Source: Chlorocebus sabaeus (lineage: Eukaryota > Chordata > Mammalia > Primates > Cercopithecidae). From it: a stretch of DNA of 64,000 nucleotides. Made by a program: the position numbers and the translations under genes. The notes under the pieces were generated by a model. The model worked only from the letters and a program-made list of their open reading frames with translations, was not told where the DNA came from and made no database searches. Below are positions 33,421-44,882 of this stretch, piece after piece (the first letter of the stretch is position 1; the number at the start of each line of letters is the position of its first letter). The stretch is from contig NC_132927.1 of the NCBI RefSeq assembly GCF_047675955.1, positions 63,841,702-63,905,701 of the forward strand. The letters run 5' to 3'.

Positions 33421-34040
33421 CAGATTAAGATAACAGCTCCAGTCTTCTTCAGAGACCCATTAAAGCTCCCCTCTCCCTGCACATAGGCACACACACAGAG
33501 GCAGGAAAATACTGAGCACAGTGCAATGTCAGCTTCAATGAGACTGTCCTGCCTTGCTAGTCAGAAGAAACAGATTGACAGCCAGGCACCTCACTGGAAT
33601 CATCAAAGAACAGCCCTGGGTTTTACTGATTCTGGAGGATGCAACACCAATAGTCAAGACTCTGCTCATATTTTCAGTGGCTTCAACAATGTGGCAGGAA
33701 AGCAAACAGCTAATTAAGAGGTGAAAAGCTGTGCAATGAAGAAACTGAAAAGCAAGCACCATTGAGTTCATCAGAGAATGTTCCTGACATGAAGCCATTT
33801 TCCAGTAGTTCTATTTCTGTTCATGCCTAAGCTAACAAGAAAATTATTAAATGTAAAATTCGCTCTTTTCCTTGGAATAAAATTGTGGTCCCCTTGGCTT
33901 TACAGAAGAGGAGAGAAAATCACAAGTAATAGTGAAAGAATAAACAGACCACAGAAGGTAACTACTCTGAGTATTCAAGGCAAATGTTTCCTTTTGAGAA
34001 ATATTTCTTCCAAGAAAAACATATTATCAGAGAAAAATTT
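33421..34040. other. Unassigned sequence
   Basis: No gene or certain repeat is visible. The right end may grade into the L1M remnant that follows. Confidence 0.4.
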
Positions 34041-34044
34041 CTGA

Positions 34045-34700
34045 TCCATTTCATAAATTGATTTCAAGAGAGGTTTACATATATGAAGTAGAACAAAATT
34101 TAAATCTTGAAAGACATGAATAGCAGAAATTAAAACGTTTTTGGTGCAATGAACAGTAGACTGTATGAGGCAGAAAACAAAATGTATTATTTAAAATATT
34201 AACTCAAGAACTCTTCCCAGAACATAAAGACACACAGAAAAGTAATAATGAAAAGAAGCTAAGAGTATGATGAGGGATTGATTCATGAGATCTAAAACAG
34301 GTAACCCTGGAATTCCAGAAGAGAACAAAGCAGAGAGAGACTAAGCAATAAATCATATAAGAGCATTGCTTAGGAGGAAGAAATTTTCAGACTCACAGGG
34401 TCCATGGACAACCAAGCAAAACAAAATAAAACACACACAAGTAGGTATATGTGTTAATTTCCTACTTTCTAACAAAAAGAAAATAGTTTATAAGCAGTCA
34501 AGAAGACAGATACAAAGAAGAAGAAAAAAACTGAAAGAAAACAATTACGTACACACAAAAAATGAAACTTGTTTTGACAACAAAACTGCAGTAACACTAA
34601 ATGGCCTTATATTTGAGTTTACTAGATAGCTTTCATAGATTAGATTCCAGTCAGCAAATTTATTTTGTGGAAAAAGTCCAAGCTCTTTGAAAAATGAAAA
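34045..34700 (+). mobile_element. Old L1M/HAL1 ORF1-region remnant
   Basis: A-rich text with TCCAGAAGAGAACAAAGCAG and GACAACAAAACTGCAGTAAC resembles the ORF1 region of old L1 or HAL1. Highly worn. Confidence 0.45.
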
Positions 34701-34814
34701 GTTCTGCAGCAAGCTTACATTCCCTGTGATAACATTGGCAAAACAGGGACTGAAAAATGAAAAAGAGCCATCTAGAAATTATATTTATCCCTCTTCAAAA
34801 TTTTGTCATTAGCA

Positions 34815-34984
34815 ATCACGTGGGTTTTTGTTTTGTATTTTATTTATTTATCACCTTTTAGGTTCAGGGGTACTTGTGCAGGTTTGTTACGTAGGTAAAC
34901 TGTGTGCTGCAGAGGTTTGGTGTACAAATGATTTTGTCACCCAGATAATAAGCATAGTACCCAATAGGTAGTTTTGAAGTCTCC
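34815..34984 (-). mobile_element. L1 3' end, antisense
   Basis: TTTTAGGTTCAGGGGTACTT, GTGCAGGTTTGTTACGTAGG and GTACCCAATAGGTAGTTT are the L1 3' UTR in reverse. Confidence 0.85.
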
Positions 34985-35000
34985 AAAGACAATGCAGGTG

Positions 35001-35311
35001 GGCTGGGCACAGTGGCTCACACCTGTAATCCCAGCATTTTGGGAGGCCAAGGTGAGCAGATCACCAGAGTTCAGGAGTTTGAGACCAGCCTGGCCAACAT
35101 GGCAAAACCTGGTCTCTACCAAAACTACAAAAATTAGCCAGGTGTGGTGGTGCGTACCTGTAATTTCAGTACTTGGGAGGCTGAGGCAGGAGAATCGCTT
35201 AGAAGCCCGGAGACAGAGGTTACAGATAGCTGAGATCGCACCATTGCACTCCAGTCTGGGTGACAGAGCAAGACTCTCTAAAAAAACAAACAAAACAGCA
35301 ACAACAAAAAT
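35001..35311 (+). mobile_element. Alu (older type)
   Basis: Starts GGCTGGGCACAGTGGCTCAC and ends GCAAGACTCTCTAAAAAAAC. AATGCAG (34991-34997 and 35312-35318) may be its target duplication. Confidence 0.94.
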
Positions 35312-35351
35312 AATGCAGCTGTCTATAGAAGAAACGGTATGAGGCACTTTA

Positions 35352-35520
35352 CAAAATCCTGGATTTGGAGTCAAAAGACTACCAACAAGTCCAAACCTGC
35401 CTTCTCTGCCTACCAGTTATGTGACTTCTAGCAAGTTACTTCTGGGAACTTTGATTTCCTCCACTATGATGTGGGCATTATGATTGTGTTCAGTGGTCCA
35501 TGTGATGCCACTAGTAATGC
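35352..35520 (+). mobile_element. MIR SINE
   Basis: GGATTTGGAGTCAAAAGACT, CTACCAGTTATGTGACTTCT and AGCAAGTTACTTCTGGGAAC follow MIR order. Confidence 0.75.
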
Positions 35521-35618
35521 ACTTCTATTAGGATGCATTAAGAGAACAAAATTGCTAAGAGATCCAAAAAAGTGACAAGGGATTAGAAGGCAATTTTCTA
35601 ATTAAACTTGGAGGATAT

Positions 35619-35994
35619 TCTCAGTCTGTTTAAGCTGCTATAACACAGTATCATAGACTGGGTGGCTTACACACAACAGACATTTATCTCTCACAGCTCT
35701 GGAGGGTGGGAAGTCTAAGATTAAGGTTCCAGCAGATTCAGTGCCTGTTGAAGACATGCTTGCTGGTTCATAGACAGCCATCTTTTCATTGTTCTGGTTC
35801 ATAGATGATAACTTCTTGTGATGAGAGATCTCTCTGTGGCCTTTTTTTTTTTAATAAGAGCACAAATCCCATTTATGAAGGCTCTGCCTCATGACCTAAG
35901 CACCTCCCAAAGGAGCCATCTCCTGACCTGTCATCTTGGAAGTTAAAATTTCAATGTGAATTTTGGTGGGAAACAAATATTCTGACCCTAGCAG
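35619..35994 (-). mobile_element. MLT1-type LTR, antisense
   Basis: AGTCTGTTTAAGCTGCTATA, AGACTGGGTGGCTTACACAC, TCTCACAGCTCTGGAGG, GGCTCTGCCTCATGACCTAA and TTTCAATGTGAATTTTGGTG are MLT1 in reverse. Confidence 0.9.
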
Positions 35995-36419
35995 GGTTAA
36001 TCATGTTACCCAGATATTGAACGGATCCACAAGATACTCTAAGTGCTGATTTAAAAAGAACCATTATACTGCCCTATGTATTCATTAACTTGATCAATAA
36101 ATGTTAAGATTCTTATTACATGCATAAAATTAATCTTGTCTCTGCAATTTACAAAAATTATGGCATGACCACTACCTTACAAGTGCTTATAAATTCTAGT
36201 GGAAAAAAAAAAGAAGAAATTTTAAAAATTCTAGTGGACAGTAAAACACACACATCTCAATAGATAATATACCAGAGCATTAATGGAATACGTAGATTTA
36301 AAATAACTGAATAATGTGCACTATAGGAACTTAGAATAAGACATCTCCCAGCCTGAAGCAGATAGAGATTTAGCTGGATTCTGGAGGATGGATAAGTGAG
36401 GCAGAGACTGACTAAACAT
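35995..36419. other. Unique AT-rich sequence
   Basis: Nothing recognised. Confidence 0.5.
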
Positions 36420-36830
36420 TTACTTTAACTATTTTCTCCTCTTCCTATGCAAAAAGATGGTATTTCTCAGCCTGCCTTGCAGCTAAATGTTGCCGTGTGA
36501 CTGAGCTGAGATAAATATTATGCAGGTAGAAGTGACGTGCCCCGTTCCATGCCTGATCATAAAAGATGCTAAACATGACTCCATGTCTTGGCTTTTTCTT
36601 CACTGGAAGCTCAGAATCAGGGGTCTGGTGAAGAATTACATGGCCCTTGGGGATAAAAAAGCCACTAGATGGAATACCTCTGACTGCAAAATGACTGCAT
36701 GGGAAAGATTGTGCCCTCCCAGTCCAACCAGCTCAGTCCACCGTAGACTGAGATGAGAAATAGCTTATTTCATGAAGGCCCTGAGATATAGTGTTGTTTT
36801 TTGTGAAGATGCCCACCTTGCATAATATAT
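36420..36830 (+). mobile_element. Old LTR-like repeat
   Basis: TCAGCCTGCCTTGCAGCTAA, ATGTTGCCGTGTGACTGAG and a 3' part with CACTAGATGGAATACCTCTG and CTTATTTCATGAAGGCCCTG recall old MaLR/ERVL LTRs. Subfamily not fixed. Confidence 0.45.
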
Positions 36831-36944
36831 TTTGTGGAGTAGAGCAAAAATAAAAACAGAGCAATTATTGAAGCCTACAATATTCAATATTTGTGCTTCT
36901 CATAGTCTCAAAACTGTGAGTAATCATAGTCTTGCATGTGAATA

Positions 36945-37060
36945 TGCATGGAGTTTGGTAAAATGCAGGTTCTGATTTAGCACTTTTGGGGTAGGACTGA
37001 GGTTCTGTACTACCAAGCTTCTAGGGTCAGGGAATGTAGATGCTTCGGGTCCACAGAGGC
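36945..37060 (+). mobile_element. MER5/hAT-Charlie-like DNA transposon fragment
   Basis: GGTAAAATGCAGGTTCTGAT, TTTTGGGGTAGGACTGAGGT and CTACCAAGCTTCTAGGGTC resemble the 3' part of MER5-type nonautonomous hAT elements. The Alu at 37061 cuts it off. Confidence 0.55.
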
Positions 37061-37374
37061 CTTTTTTTTTTTTTTTTTTTTTTGAGACAGAGACTTGCTC
37101 TATTGCCCAGGCTAAAATGTAGTGGCACAATCAGGGCTCACTACAGTCTTGACCTCTCTGGCTCAAGCAATTCTCCTACATCAATCCCCCAAGTAACTAG
37201 GACTACAGGCACGGGCCACCTTGCCTAGTATTTTTTTTATTATTATTATTTCAGTAGAGCTGAGGTCTGGCTGTGTTGCCCTGGCTGTTCTCAAACTCCT
37301 GAGCTCAAGCAATCCTCTTGCCTCAGCCTCCCAAAGTACAAGAATTACAGGCATGAGCCACCATGCCAGGCATT
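37061..37374 (-). mobile_element. Alu (J type), antisense, 8-bp target duplication
   Basis: Opens with about 22 T, then GAGACAGAGACTTGCTCTAT, and ends GAGCCACCATGCCAGGC. ACAGAGGC lies at 37053-37060 and 37375-37382. Divergence and the CTAGTATTTTTTTTATTATT linker suit an old copy. Confidence 0.93.
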
Positions 37375-37484
37375 ACAGAGGCTATTTTAAGTAGAAAAGA
37401 TCTTCAGAAAGCCAATATTACAAGAGCAGCCGCTAATGAAGAGATAGAAAAAAAAATAAAACCAAAAACAGTGTTTTTCGTACT

Positions 37485-38605
37485 CTGACTCTCTCCCAGT
37501 TATTCAACACACGGTGCTTCTGACACCAGATATGAAGAGCTCTTTCCCTCCACACCAAACAATTCTCCAGCAGACAGCAGCTGTGTCCCTCTAATTTTAT
37601 TCAACTCTGGCGCTATCTACCTGGAGACAGCATCGGATCCCACCCACAAGACTGTCCCCCTTCAGATGCCACTCACAAGCACAGGTTATCACCTGTGCTT
37701 CTGACTGAGCATGTATAGTCAATCAGCCTTACATCAGGGTTCCCATGACACTCTCCTTGGGTTTTATTAATTTGTTAGAGTGGCTCACAGAACTCAGGGA
37801 AATGCTTACTTATGTCTACCGGTTTATTATAAAGAATATTGCAAAGGATACAAATGAACAGCCAGATGGGAAGACATGCATAGGGTATGGGAAAGAGAGC
37901 TCGGCGCTTCCATGCCCTCCCTAGTGGTGCCAATCTCCAGGAGCCTCCACTGGTGCAGCTATCTGGAAGTTCTCTGAACCCCTCCTTTTGGGTTTTTATG
38001 ATGGTTTTATTACGTAGATATGATTGATTACATCATTGGCCATTGCTGATCAACTCGACCTTCAGCCCTTTCTCCCTTCCCAAAGGTCAGGGCTTGGGGC
38101 TGAAAGTTACAACCCCCTAAACATGCCTTAATCTTTCCAGTGACCAACTTGCATTGTGAAGCTGTTTAGGGGCCCTTAACTGCCAATCATCTCATTAGCA
38201 TTAAAAAAAAAAACCTCAACCAGGTGCAGGGGCTCACACCTGTAATCCCAGCACTTTGGGAGTTCAAGGCAGATGGATCACCTGAGGTCAGGAGTTCAAG
38301 ACCAGCCTGGCCAACATGGTGAAGCCCCATATCTACTAAAAATACAAAAATTAGCTGCTCATGGTGGTGGGCACCTGTAATCCCAGCTACTCAGGAGGCT
38401 GAGGCAGGAGAATCACTTGAACCTGGGAGGCAGAGGCTCCTGTGAGTCGAGATCCTACCATTGCACTCCAGCCTAGGCGACAAGAATGAAACTCCATTTC
38501 AAAAAATAAAACTCTTATCACTCCAGAGGTCCCAAGGCACTATATCCCAGGAAATGGGAAGAACCAAGTGTATGTTTCCCAATATCATAGCCTCCGTCCT
38601 CAGTA
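37485..38605 (-). mobile_element. ERVL-like LTR, antisense, interrupted by Alu
   Basis: TTAGAGTGGCTCACAGAACT, TTATTATAAAGAATATTGCA, CTTTTGGGTTTTTATGATGG, CATCATTGGCCATTGCTGAT and GTGACCAACTTGCATTGTG are in one order. The text resumes after the Alu with ACTCCAGAGGTCCCAAGGCA. An ERVL-type LTR in reverse is the best fit. Confidence 0.65.
38219..38507 (+). mobile_element. Alu (S/J type)
   Basis: ACCAGGTGCAGGGGCTCACA to GAAACTCCATTTCAAAAAAT, dimeric, inside the LTR at 37485-38605. Confidence 0.94.
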
Positions 38606-38778
38606 AGCCATTGTAGGGCCATATGTGGGTGCATGCTTCATTTTGCAACTGATCTCTGCATATTTTGGTTGTATCAGTGATACTAATGTCAAAGAAGGTT
38701 TGCTGAATGATGAAATACTATGCCGTGTGCTGAGTGATTAAGTGGACTTGGAGACAGTACATTTCTTTTTAAAAATCA

Positions 38779-39060
38779 GGCCAGTTATGGTGGCTCACAC
38801 CTGTAATACCAGCCCTGTGGGAGGTAGAGGCAGGAGAATCACTTGAGATTCAAGTGATTGAATTCAAGTGATTCAACTTCCAGAAGTTCAAGACCAGCCT
38901 GGGCAACATAGCAAGACCCCATCTCTAAAAAATAAAAATAAAAATTAGTTGGGATTGTGGCACACACCTATATAAGTCCTAGCTACTTGGGAGCTATGAT
39001 TGCACCACTGCACTTTACCCTGGGTGACAGAATGAGACCCTGTCTCTAACATAAAATAAA
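38779..39060 (+). mobile_element. Alu (J type) with internal tandem duplication
   Basis: Starts GGCCAGTTATGGTGGCTCAC and ends CCTGTCTCTAACATAAAAT. The left monomer has a short extra insert in which ATTCAAGTGATT occurs twice (38848-38859, 38862-38873). Confidence 0.92.
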
Positions 39061-40373
39061 AGTTTAAATGATAACACTCATGATCAGAAATAATTGCCAC
39101 TTTTCTTTTTGTTTATACTAACAGAACATTTAAGGAGCCTCATTTTGCAACACTGTAACAAAATAATATACATCTAAATATAGATACCTAAAGGAAAGAA
39201 AAACTTGTGAAATTAGTTCATCTTAAAGGAAAGAAAGTTTAAAGAAGCTTTGGAGTGTTTTACATTATAAAGCTACTTTGACGAAAGACTGGGTGAGAAC
39301 CCACACACGACTATTAACATTCAGAGTAACAAGGAAATTAAGTTGCCTTTTACACTTAACTTTCTATTATTGCTTTCCCGTTTCTACTTAATCATTACAT
39401 CTTTTCCTAAATGAGTAGGAGAAAAAGGTAAAAAAGAAAAGAGAGAGCAAGAAAATCTCCGCCCAAGTCATTTCTAGGAACTGGGTATAGCAGTTTTAAA
39501 TTTGCATTGTAATTATGTATAAAAGGAAATTTAATTCATTTGCTTCTCATAGCTCATTTTTCAGATATAATTAAAATGACCCCGGGAAGTGGGTTAAAAT
39601 AGCAGAGTCAATTTGTACAGAGTAGATTCTAGACTTTTCAGTCTTGAGTTCTTATGAGTTCTGATTCATGAAAATGAGAAAGAATGTTCTTGTCATTCTC
39701 ATCTACATAAGCACAGATTAAGTATGACTTTTTTTCCTGAAATTATCCGTTCAAAAAAGAGCTTTCGCCCCTCAAAGTAGGTTATCATTTTGAAGGCAAG
39801 GAAAAGACTGAGACTTTAAGAATCTCTGCACATTTCCATATCCTACTTGGGATGCCTGAACTCTACACACTTTTACTCCTGACTTTCTCAGGAATTATGA
39901 GCTTCCTTTGGAAATTTATCCCGATGAGTAATTGCCACCATATCAGTGAGTTTAACAGATCATTTTTCAGAGCTGGCATTGGTCAAGCAAAAGTTGTGCG
40001 AATACTGAAATTCTGGAACGTGGTTGCGGAAGAGAGGAGGTACACGACAACAGAAGAGGGAGTATCTGAGGTTATGGGACCTCCAGCTCAATTTCATCTA
40101 GGTCTTCCCTCATGGGATCTATATCCTAAAGGTGGGAATGATGAGGAGGAAGGAGGGAGACATGAACTTGGTAAACCTGTCATTTCTCGTGAGGTCTCCA
40201 TAGACAGCATCACCTTAAAACTGTACAAGCAGCTTCAGGAATCCCTGAGGATGATGGCACCTCATTTCCAAGGTGGATCCACAGGCAGATAGGGTGGAGG
40301 TTCTCTATTGCTGTATCTCTGTGTCCACATAGCTCATAAATGTCCTCATGACTGCGACCCAAAAGCACTCTCG
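39061..40373. other. Repeat-poor block
   Basis: No transposon is recognised. It contains the unusual 146-codon open frame annotated at 39852-40292. Confidence 0.5.
39852..40292 (+). other. Unrecognised 146-codon open frame
   Basis: I do not recognise the predicted protein. The first 25 residues are hydrophobic (MPELYTLLLLTFSGIMSFLW), like a signal peptide or membrane anchor. The middle is acidic and Gly-rich (GGNDEEEGGRHELG), and the end (SITLKLYKQLQESL) could be a short helix. The ATG has G at -3 but C at +4. It lies in repeat-poor DNA and stops 86 bases before an MLT1 LTR. No splice sites, promoter or homology support it, and a frame this long can arise by chance, so I treat it as unproven. 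Confidence 0.12.
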
Positions 40374-40378
40374 TGTTC

Positions 40379-40761
40379 TGCTATGGGACAGATGTTTTTC
40401 CCCTCTGAAACTCGTGTTGAAACTTAATCCTCAATGTGACAGCATTGAGAGGTGAGGTCTTTAAGAAATGATTGGGTTATGAAGGCTCTGTCCTTATGAA
40501 TGGGTTATCATGGAAGTGGGACTGGTGATTTTGTAACAAGAGGAAAATACCTGAAAATATGCTCATCTCCCTCTCCAGGTGATGCCCTGAGCAACTTCAG
40601 ACCCCTGGAGGGAATCCCTGCCAGCAAGAAGGCCCCCACCAGATGTGGCCCCTCAACTTGGATTTCTCAGTCTCCACAACTGTAAGAAACAAATTCCTTT
40701 TCTTTATAAACTACCCAATTTTGGGTTTTCTGTTATAAGCAACAGAAAATAGACTAAGGCA
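40379..40761 (+). mobile_element. MLT1A-type solo LTR with perfect 5-bp target duplication
   Basis: Opens TGCTATGGGACAGATG, carries GTTGAAACTTAATCCTCAAT, TGCCAGCAAGAAGGCCCCC, AGTCTCCACAACTGTAAGAA and ends GACTAAGGCA. TGTTC at 40374-40378 recurs at 40762-40766. Confidence 0.95.
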
Positions 40762-40766
40762 TGTTC

Positions 40767-41142
40767 CCTTGTGATTTCCCAGATGTTCCTGCTATTAGCT
40801 GTGGCCATCAGGAGTACCTGGCGTGCTTCTTCTCATTTTAGTCTTTCAAAGAAAAACTCTGCCAGGAGGAACTACCAAAGAGAAAAGTCAGTGACTATTC
40901 ACTAGGTTCAGCCACAGTCATAGAGAGCTCTGTGCTCTCCTGAGGTTTGACATCCCAATGAGTCAAGCCAGGGACAATGCAAGTTACCTAAATTCTCTAG
41001 ATTGTGTCCAAAGGTGAACTATGCTCAATTCTAATCACTGCTTGGTCTCTAAAATAATCCTCTAATCCAAAGTACAGCATAAGACAGAAGTTAGTAGTTA
41101 TTAAACCATTCTATTACCCAATTACACCTTACCTGGAAGTTT
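40767..41142. other. Unique sequence
   Basis: Nothing recognised. Confidence 0.5.
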
Positions 41143-41195
41143 TTTTGTGTGTTTTTTTTTTTGTTTTTTTTTTTGTTTTGTTTTTTGTTTTTTTG
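41143..41195 (+). repeat. T/TG-rich low-complexity tract
   Basis: Runs of T broken by single G, including TTTTGTTTTGTTTTTTG. It could be a worn reverse A tail, but no SINE body is attached. Confidence 0.9.
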
Positions 41196-41439
41196 CTACC
41201 CACCACCTAAAATGCTTTTAAATGGCTCCTCTGTTTTTAGAAAAATCAACATTCTTAGACAAAAATTACTTACCATGGCACATATGACTCTTCTTTCCAT
41301 TCTCTGGTGTCCTGTACTGTGGCCATAGTGAAATACTTTGATTTTCCTAAACTGGCTCTATTCCCTCATGTCTCCTACTCTACCGCTTTTTTAAAATGTC
41401 TTTAACTTTTTTAGAATAGACCCATTTTCTCATTCATCA

Positions 41440-41560
41440 ATCAATAAATACATTCTACAAACATATATTAAACATCTTAATACCCAATACATTAGTCATT
41501 ACTGAGTGTTCAAAGTCTGGGGATTCAAAGCCAAATGAGATCTTCTATTAGCAAATATGT
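41440..41560 (-). mobile_element. L2-like 3' fragment, antisense
   Basis: AAATACATTCTACAAACATA then TTACTGAGTGTTCAAAGTCT and GGGGATTCAAAGCC resemble antisense L2/MIR 3' text. Weak. The rest of 41200-41920 shows nothing recognised. Confidence 0.35.
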
Positions 41561-41930
41561 GTTGTAGTGCTATGTGCCAGGCACAGTCTGCACCAAAAGA
41601 ACTTAGATCTGCCAGTGCCCTCAGCCAAAGACCACCAGGAACATAATCAAAAATTGGGTTTACCTACTTGTTACAACAAGAAAGAGCATATTTATGGGAA
41701 ACCATGGAGGAGTTCAGTTAAGGGGTGCTGGGGGGAACTTGTCATTGGATTTGGGCTTGTGTTTTAGGGGAAGAGTTCAAGGAAGTGGGGCTTTGCTGTG
41801 GGTTGGATGTTTTCAGAAAGTGGGGATAATCTTGTATTTGATATTTTAATCATTCTTATCTGTAAAACAGGAGGAACAAATCACAGCTGGAGCTGGTATT
41901 TGGTATCCATATAAAAAAAGGCAGTCACTT

Positions 41931-42199
41931 GGCCAAGGCGGGTGGATCATTTGAGGCTAGGAGTTCACAACCAGCCTGACCAACATGGTGAAACCCCATC
42001 TCTGTAAAAAACATGAAAATTAGCTGGTCATAGTGGCACGCACCTGTAGGCCCAGCGACTCGGGAGGCTGACGCAGGAGAATCACTTGAACCCGGGAGGC
42101 AGAGGTTGCAGTGAGCCAAGATCGAGCCACTGCACTCCAGTCTGGGCAACAGAGTGAGACCCTATCCCCCGACCCCCCCCAAAAAAAAAATTTAAAAAA
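41931..42199 (+). mobile_element. 5'-truncated Alu with target duplication
   Basis: Starts inside the left monomer at GGCCAAGGCGGGTGGATC (consensus position about 48), runs to GAGTGAGACCCTATCCCC, then a C8 and an A tail. GCAGTCACTT at 41921-41930 recurs at 42200-42209, so the truncation happened at insertion. Confidence 0.95.
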
Positions 42200-42305
42200 G
42201 CAGTCACTTACATTATCCAAGTTACACTGGTATTTGGTCATTTTATAGTTTGGATAATATTCTTATTTTTCTCTAGCCATAGACATTCATGATTACAGAG
42301 TGGCC

Positions 42306-42611
42306 TTTTTTTTTTTTTTTTTTTTTTTTGGATGAAGTCTTGCTCTGTCTCCCAGGCTGGAGTGCAGTGGTCACAATCTTGGCTCACTGCAAGCTCCGCC
42401 TCACAGGTTCACGACATTCTCCTGCCTCAGCCTCCTGAGTAGCAGGGACTATAGGCACTTGCCACCATGCCCGGCTAATTTTTTTGTATTTTTAGTAGAG
42501 ACGGAGTTTCACTGTGTTAGCCAGGATGGTCTCAATCTCCTGACTTTGTGATCCGTCTGCCTTGGCCTCTCAAAGTGCTGGGATTTCAAGCATGAGCCAC
42601 TGCGCCCAGCC
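42306..42611 (-). mobile_element. Alu (Y/S type), antisense, with target duplication
   Basis: T run, then GATGAAGTCTTGCTCTGTC, ending GAGCCACTGCGCCCAGCC. CAGAGTGGCC (42296-42305) and CAGAATGGCC (42612-42621) are its target duplication with one mismatch. Confidence 0.95.
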
Positions 42612-42879
42612 CAGAATGGCCTTTTTAAAATCTATCAGTCACAGTTATTGGGGCATGTCTGATATTGATGTTCCTCAGACCAACAAAATATACTGATTTT
42701 TTTCTATTGAATGAAATCAGGACCAAGCTGCCAAGTCAGCTGTTATCAACACCAGGGCCCCACTGAGAGTTCCAGGCTACTTCCTTGGCATTTGACGCCA
42801 GACTGGGAAAGATGCCTTTCCTAGAAGTTTTCATAGCACCTGAGATGTAAGCTGTGATCTACACTTATATCCCCCTTCA

Positions 42880-43305
42880 GATATAAGTGGGATCAAAGGC
42901 ATTACCACAGGTGCTTGGGGTGCTGCCAGCCCTCAACTCTTGGCCCCATTCAAGGATTGCCTCAGCTGAAGACAGCAACCTCACCCAAAGTCATGTCCAT
43001 TTCCTGAGGAGACTGTCATCAAATGACTGGTGACTGTGGGTGTACAAACGCCCTGCACTCTTGCCTCAACTTAAAACAGCTCTGCAGGGTTATCTTGTGT
43101 TATCTTGACATTGAACCATGTCATCAGGTTACTTGAGGTTTTCAGTGGCAGTCTATCACAGCTTGTCTTCCCTCTCTGCCTACTCCTACTTCCATCCCTT
43201 CCCTTGCACAGGCATTGATCCCCAAATCCCTCCCTAAACCTCTTGCACTGTAATCCCTATCTCAGAATTAGTCTCCTGGAAAACTGAGCCTGCAACAGTA
43301 CCTCT
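42880..43305 (+). repeat. Possible old LTR fragment
   Basis: CCCTAAACCTCTTGCACTGT, AATCCCTATCTCAGAATTAG and TCTCCTGGAAAACTGAGCCT look like an LTR 3' end. The upstream part is unassigned. Weak. Confidence 0.35.
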
Positions 43306-43534
43306 TACACATCTCTATCATCATCCATGTAATTTTTTGGAACAATCACCTGTTACTAGATGTGATCTTCCCAGAACCTCACACAGCATCGACTTCGCAG
43401 TATTTCGCAATGTATTACGTGTAAACAAAATCCCAGGGAAAAGAAACTAGAAAGTGATGCATTCAACAGGATACCATATGAGGAAGGAAAATGAGGATGG
43501 GTGAACAGGAAACAGAAAGACTTAAAAAGGATCA

Positions 43535-44060
43535 GCATGGTAGGCAGAATAAGCCCCACCACACACACACACTGACACAAATAAATGTCTGTGTCCTAAT
43601 CTTCACAATCTGTAAATATGTTAGGTTACATGGCAAAGAGGAATTAAGGTTGCAGATAGAATTAAGTTTACTAATCAGCTGATTTTAAGGTAGGGAGATT
43701 ACACTGGATTATCTGAGTTGGCTCAATGTAATCACAAGGGCCCTTGAATGCAGAGGAGAGGCAGAAGAACAGACAGAGGCAGAGAAAGAAATAATAATAG
43801 AAACAGGATTGGACACTTGCTTCATTGCTGGCTTTAAAGATAATGAAATGGCACCATAAGCCAAGAAATATGGGTAGCCTATAGAAGCTATGAGAGACAA
43901 AGATGAGGATTCTCCCCTAGAACCTTCAAAAAAGAATGCAGCCCTGCTGCTTGCAGAAGGGTTTTTATCCCAGTAAGTCTCAGATTGGATTTCTGATCCC
44001 TAGATCCATAAGGTAATAAATGTGTGTGGCTCAAACCACTGTCTGTGGTAAATTGTTATG
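43535..44060 (+). mobile_element. MLT1C/D-type LTR
   Basis: GTCTGTGTCCTAATCTTCAC, ATGTTAGGTTACATGGCAAA, GAGATTACACTGGATTATCT, CATTGCTGGCTTTAAAGATA, AGCCCTGCTGCTTGC and AAACCACTGTCTGTGGTAAA are in MLT1 order. It includes a small CA run at 43561-43572. Confidence 0.92.
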
Positions 44061-44687
44061 GAAGAAATAAAAGGCTATTGGAAGTGGGATGAATAGCTAC
44101 AAATATTTGCAGCAATGGATACTTCAGAATTTTTACAGATGTGGGGTTAAGGGGCTGTGGTCTAATGAAGGAAATTTCTCTAGAAGTAGAGTGTGCAAAC
44201 TCACTGTTCTCACAGAGGCTGTGATCATATGGGATACCTTGAAACCACTTTTGCACAACATGAACACTTACATTTAAACCAAGAGTGTATGTTTATTTGA
44301 GATATGGAGTTTTGTGATGCTAATCATGAGAAAACTACAGCCCTTCTCCAAGCTATGCCTTAATGTCTCCCAATTATTTTATTGCTTTCCTGAGTGGAAG
44401 GAGAATTCGAATGAGTGTGTGTTACTCTAAGAGCTCACATATGAGTGATGCTTTGTAGTTCACAAAATATTCTCCCCACTATGTGACTCAGAAGGACAGA
44501 ATTAGGACAAGAAGGTGAAAGTTATAAAGTTGCAGATTACAGATAGATAGATTGATGGATCTTTTTATAATGAATCCCCTTTTGCTAGTGAATGTAATTT
44601 TTTATCCTCCTTACAACTTGCAAGATTTGTAGAGTGAATGAGAGAAAATAGAAGTATTCTAGAGAATATAAAAGTTGAATGAGAACC

Positions 44688-44730
<43 letters not shown>

Positions 44731-44880
44731 TATAAACTAACAATTAGCTTTTCCCCCAAATAAGGGAGCTATTTTTTGAAGGACTGTGTTACACATTCAA
44801 GGACAGTTGACATCTAGTTGAGGGGGATAAAGGAGGATGTAACATCTTCAATTTCTTCCTTCAAGAAATTGAAGAAAGTA
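44061..44880. other. Unassigned sequence with TG microsatellite
   Basis: The first part may be MLT1 internal sequence, since it follows the LTR directly. A TG run lies at 44694-44721. A 78-bp block, 44611-44688, recurs at 46098-46175. Confidence 0.5.
44611..44688 (+). repeat. 78-bp dispersed duplicate, copy A
   Basis: Shares AATGAGAGAAAATAGAAGTA and AGAGAATATAAAAG with 46098-46175. Counted by eye, 70 of 78 bases agree. No family recognised. Confidence 0.85.
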
Positions 44881-44882
44881 GT

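Noticed and set aside
34860..34984. Possible retroviral fragment (GGTTCAGGGGTAC...)
   Set aside because: The text is the antisense 3' end of an L1, not an ERV.
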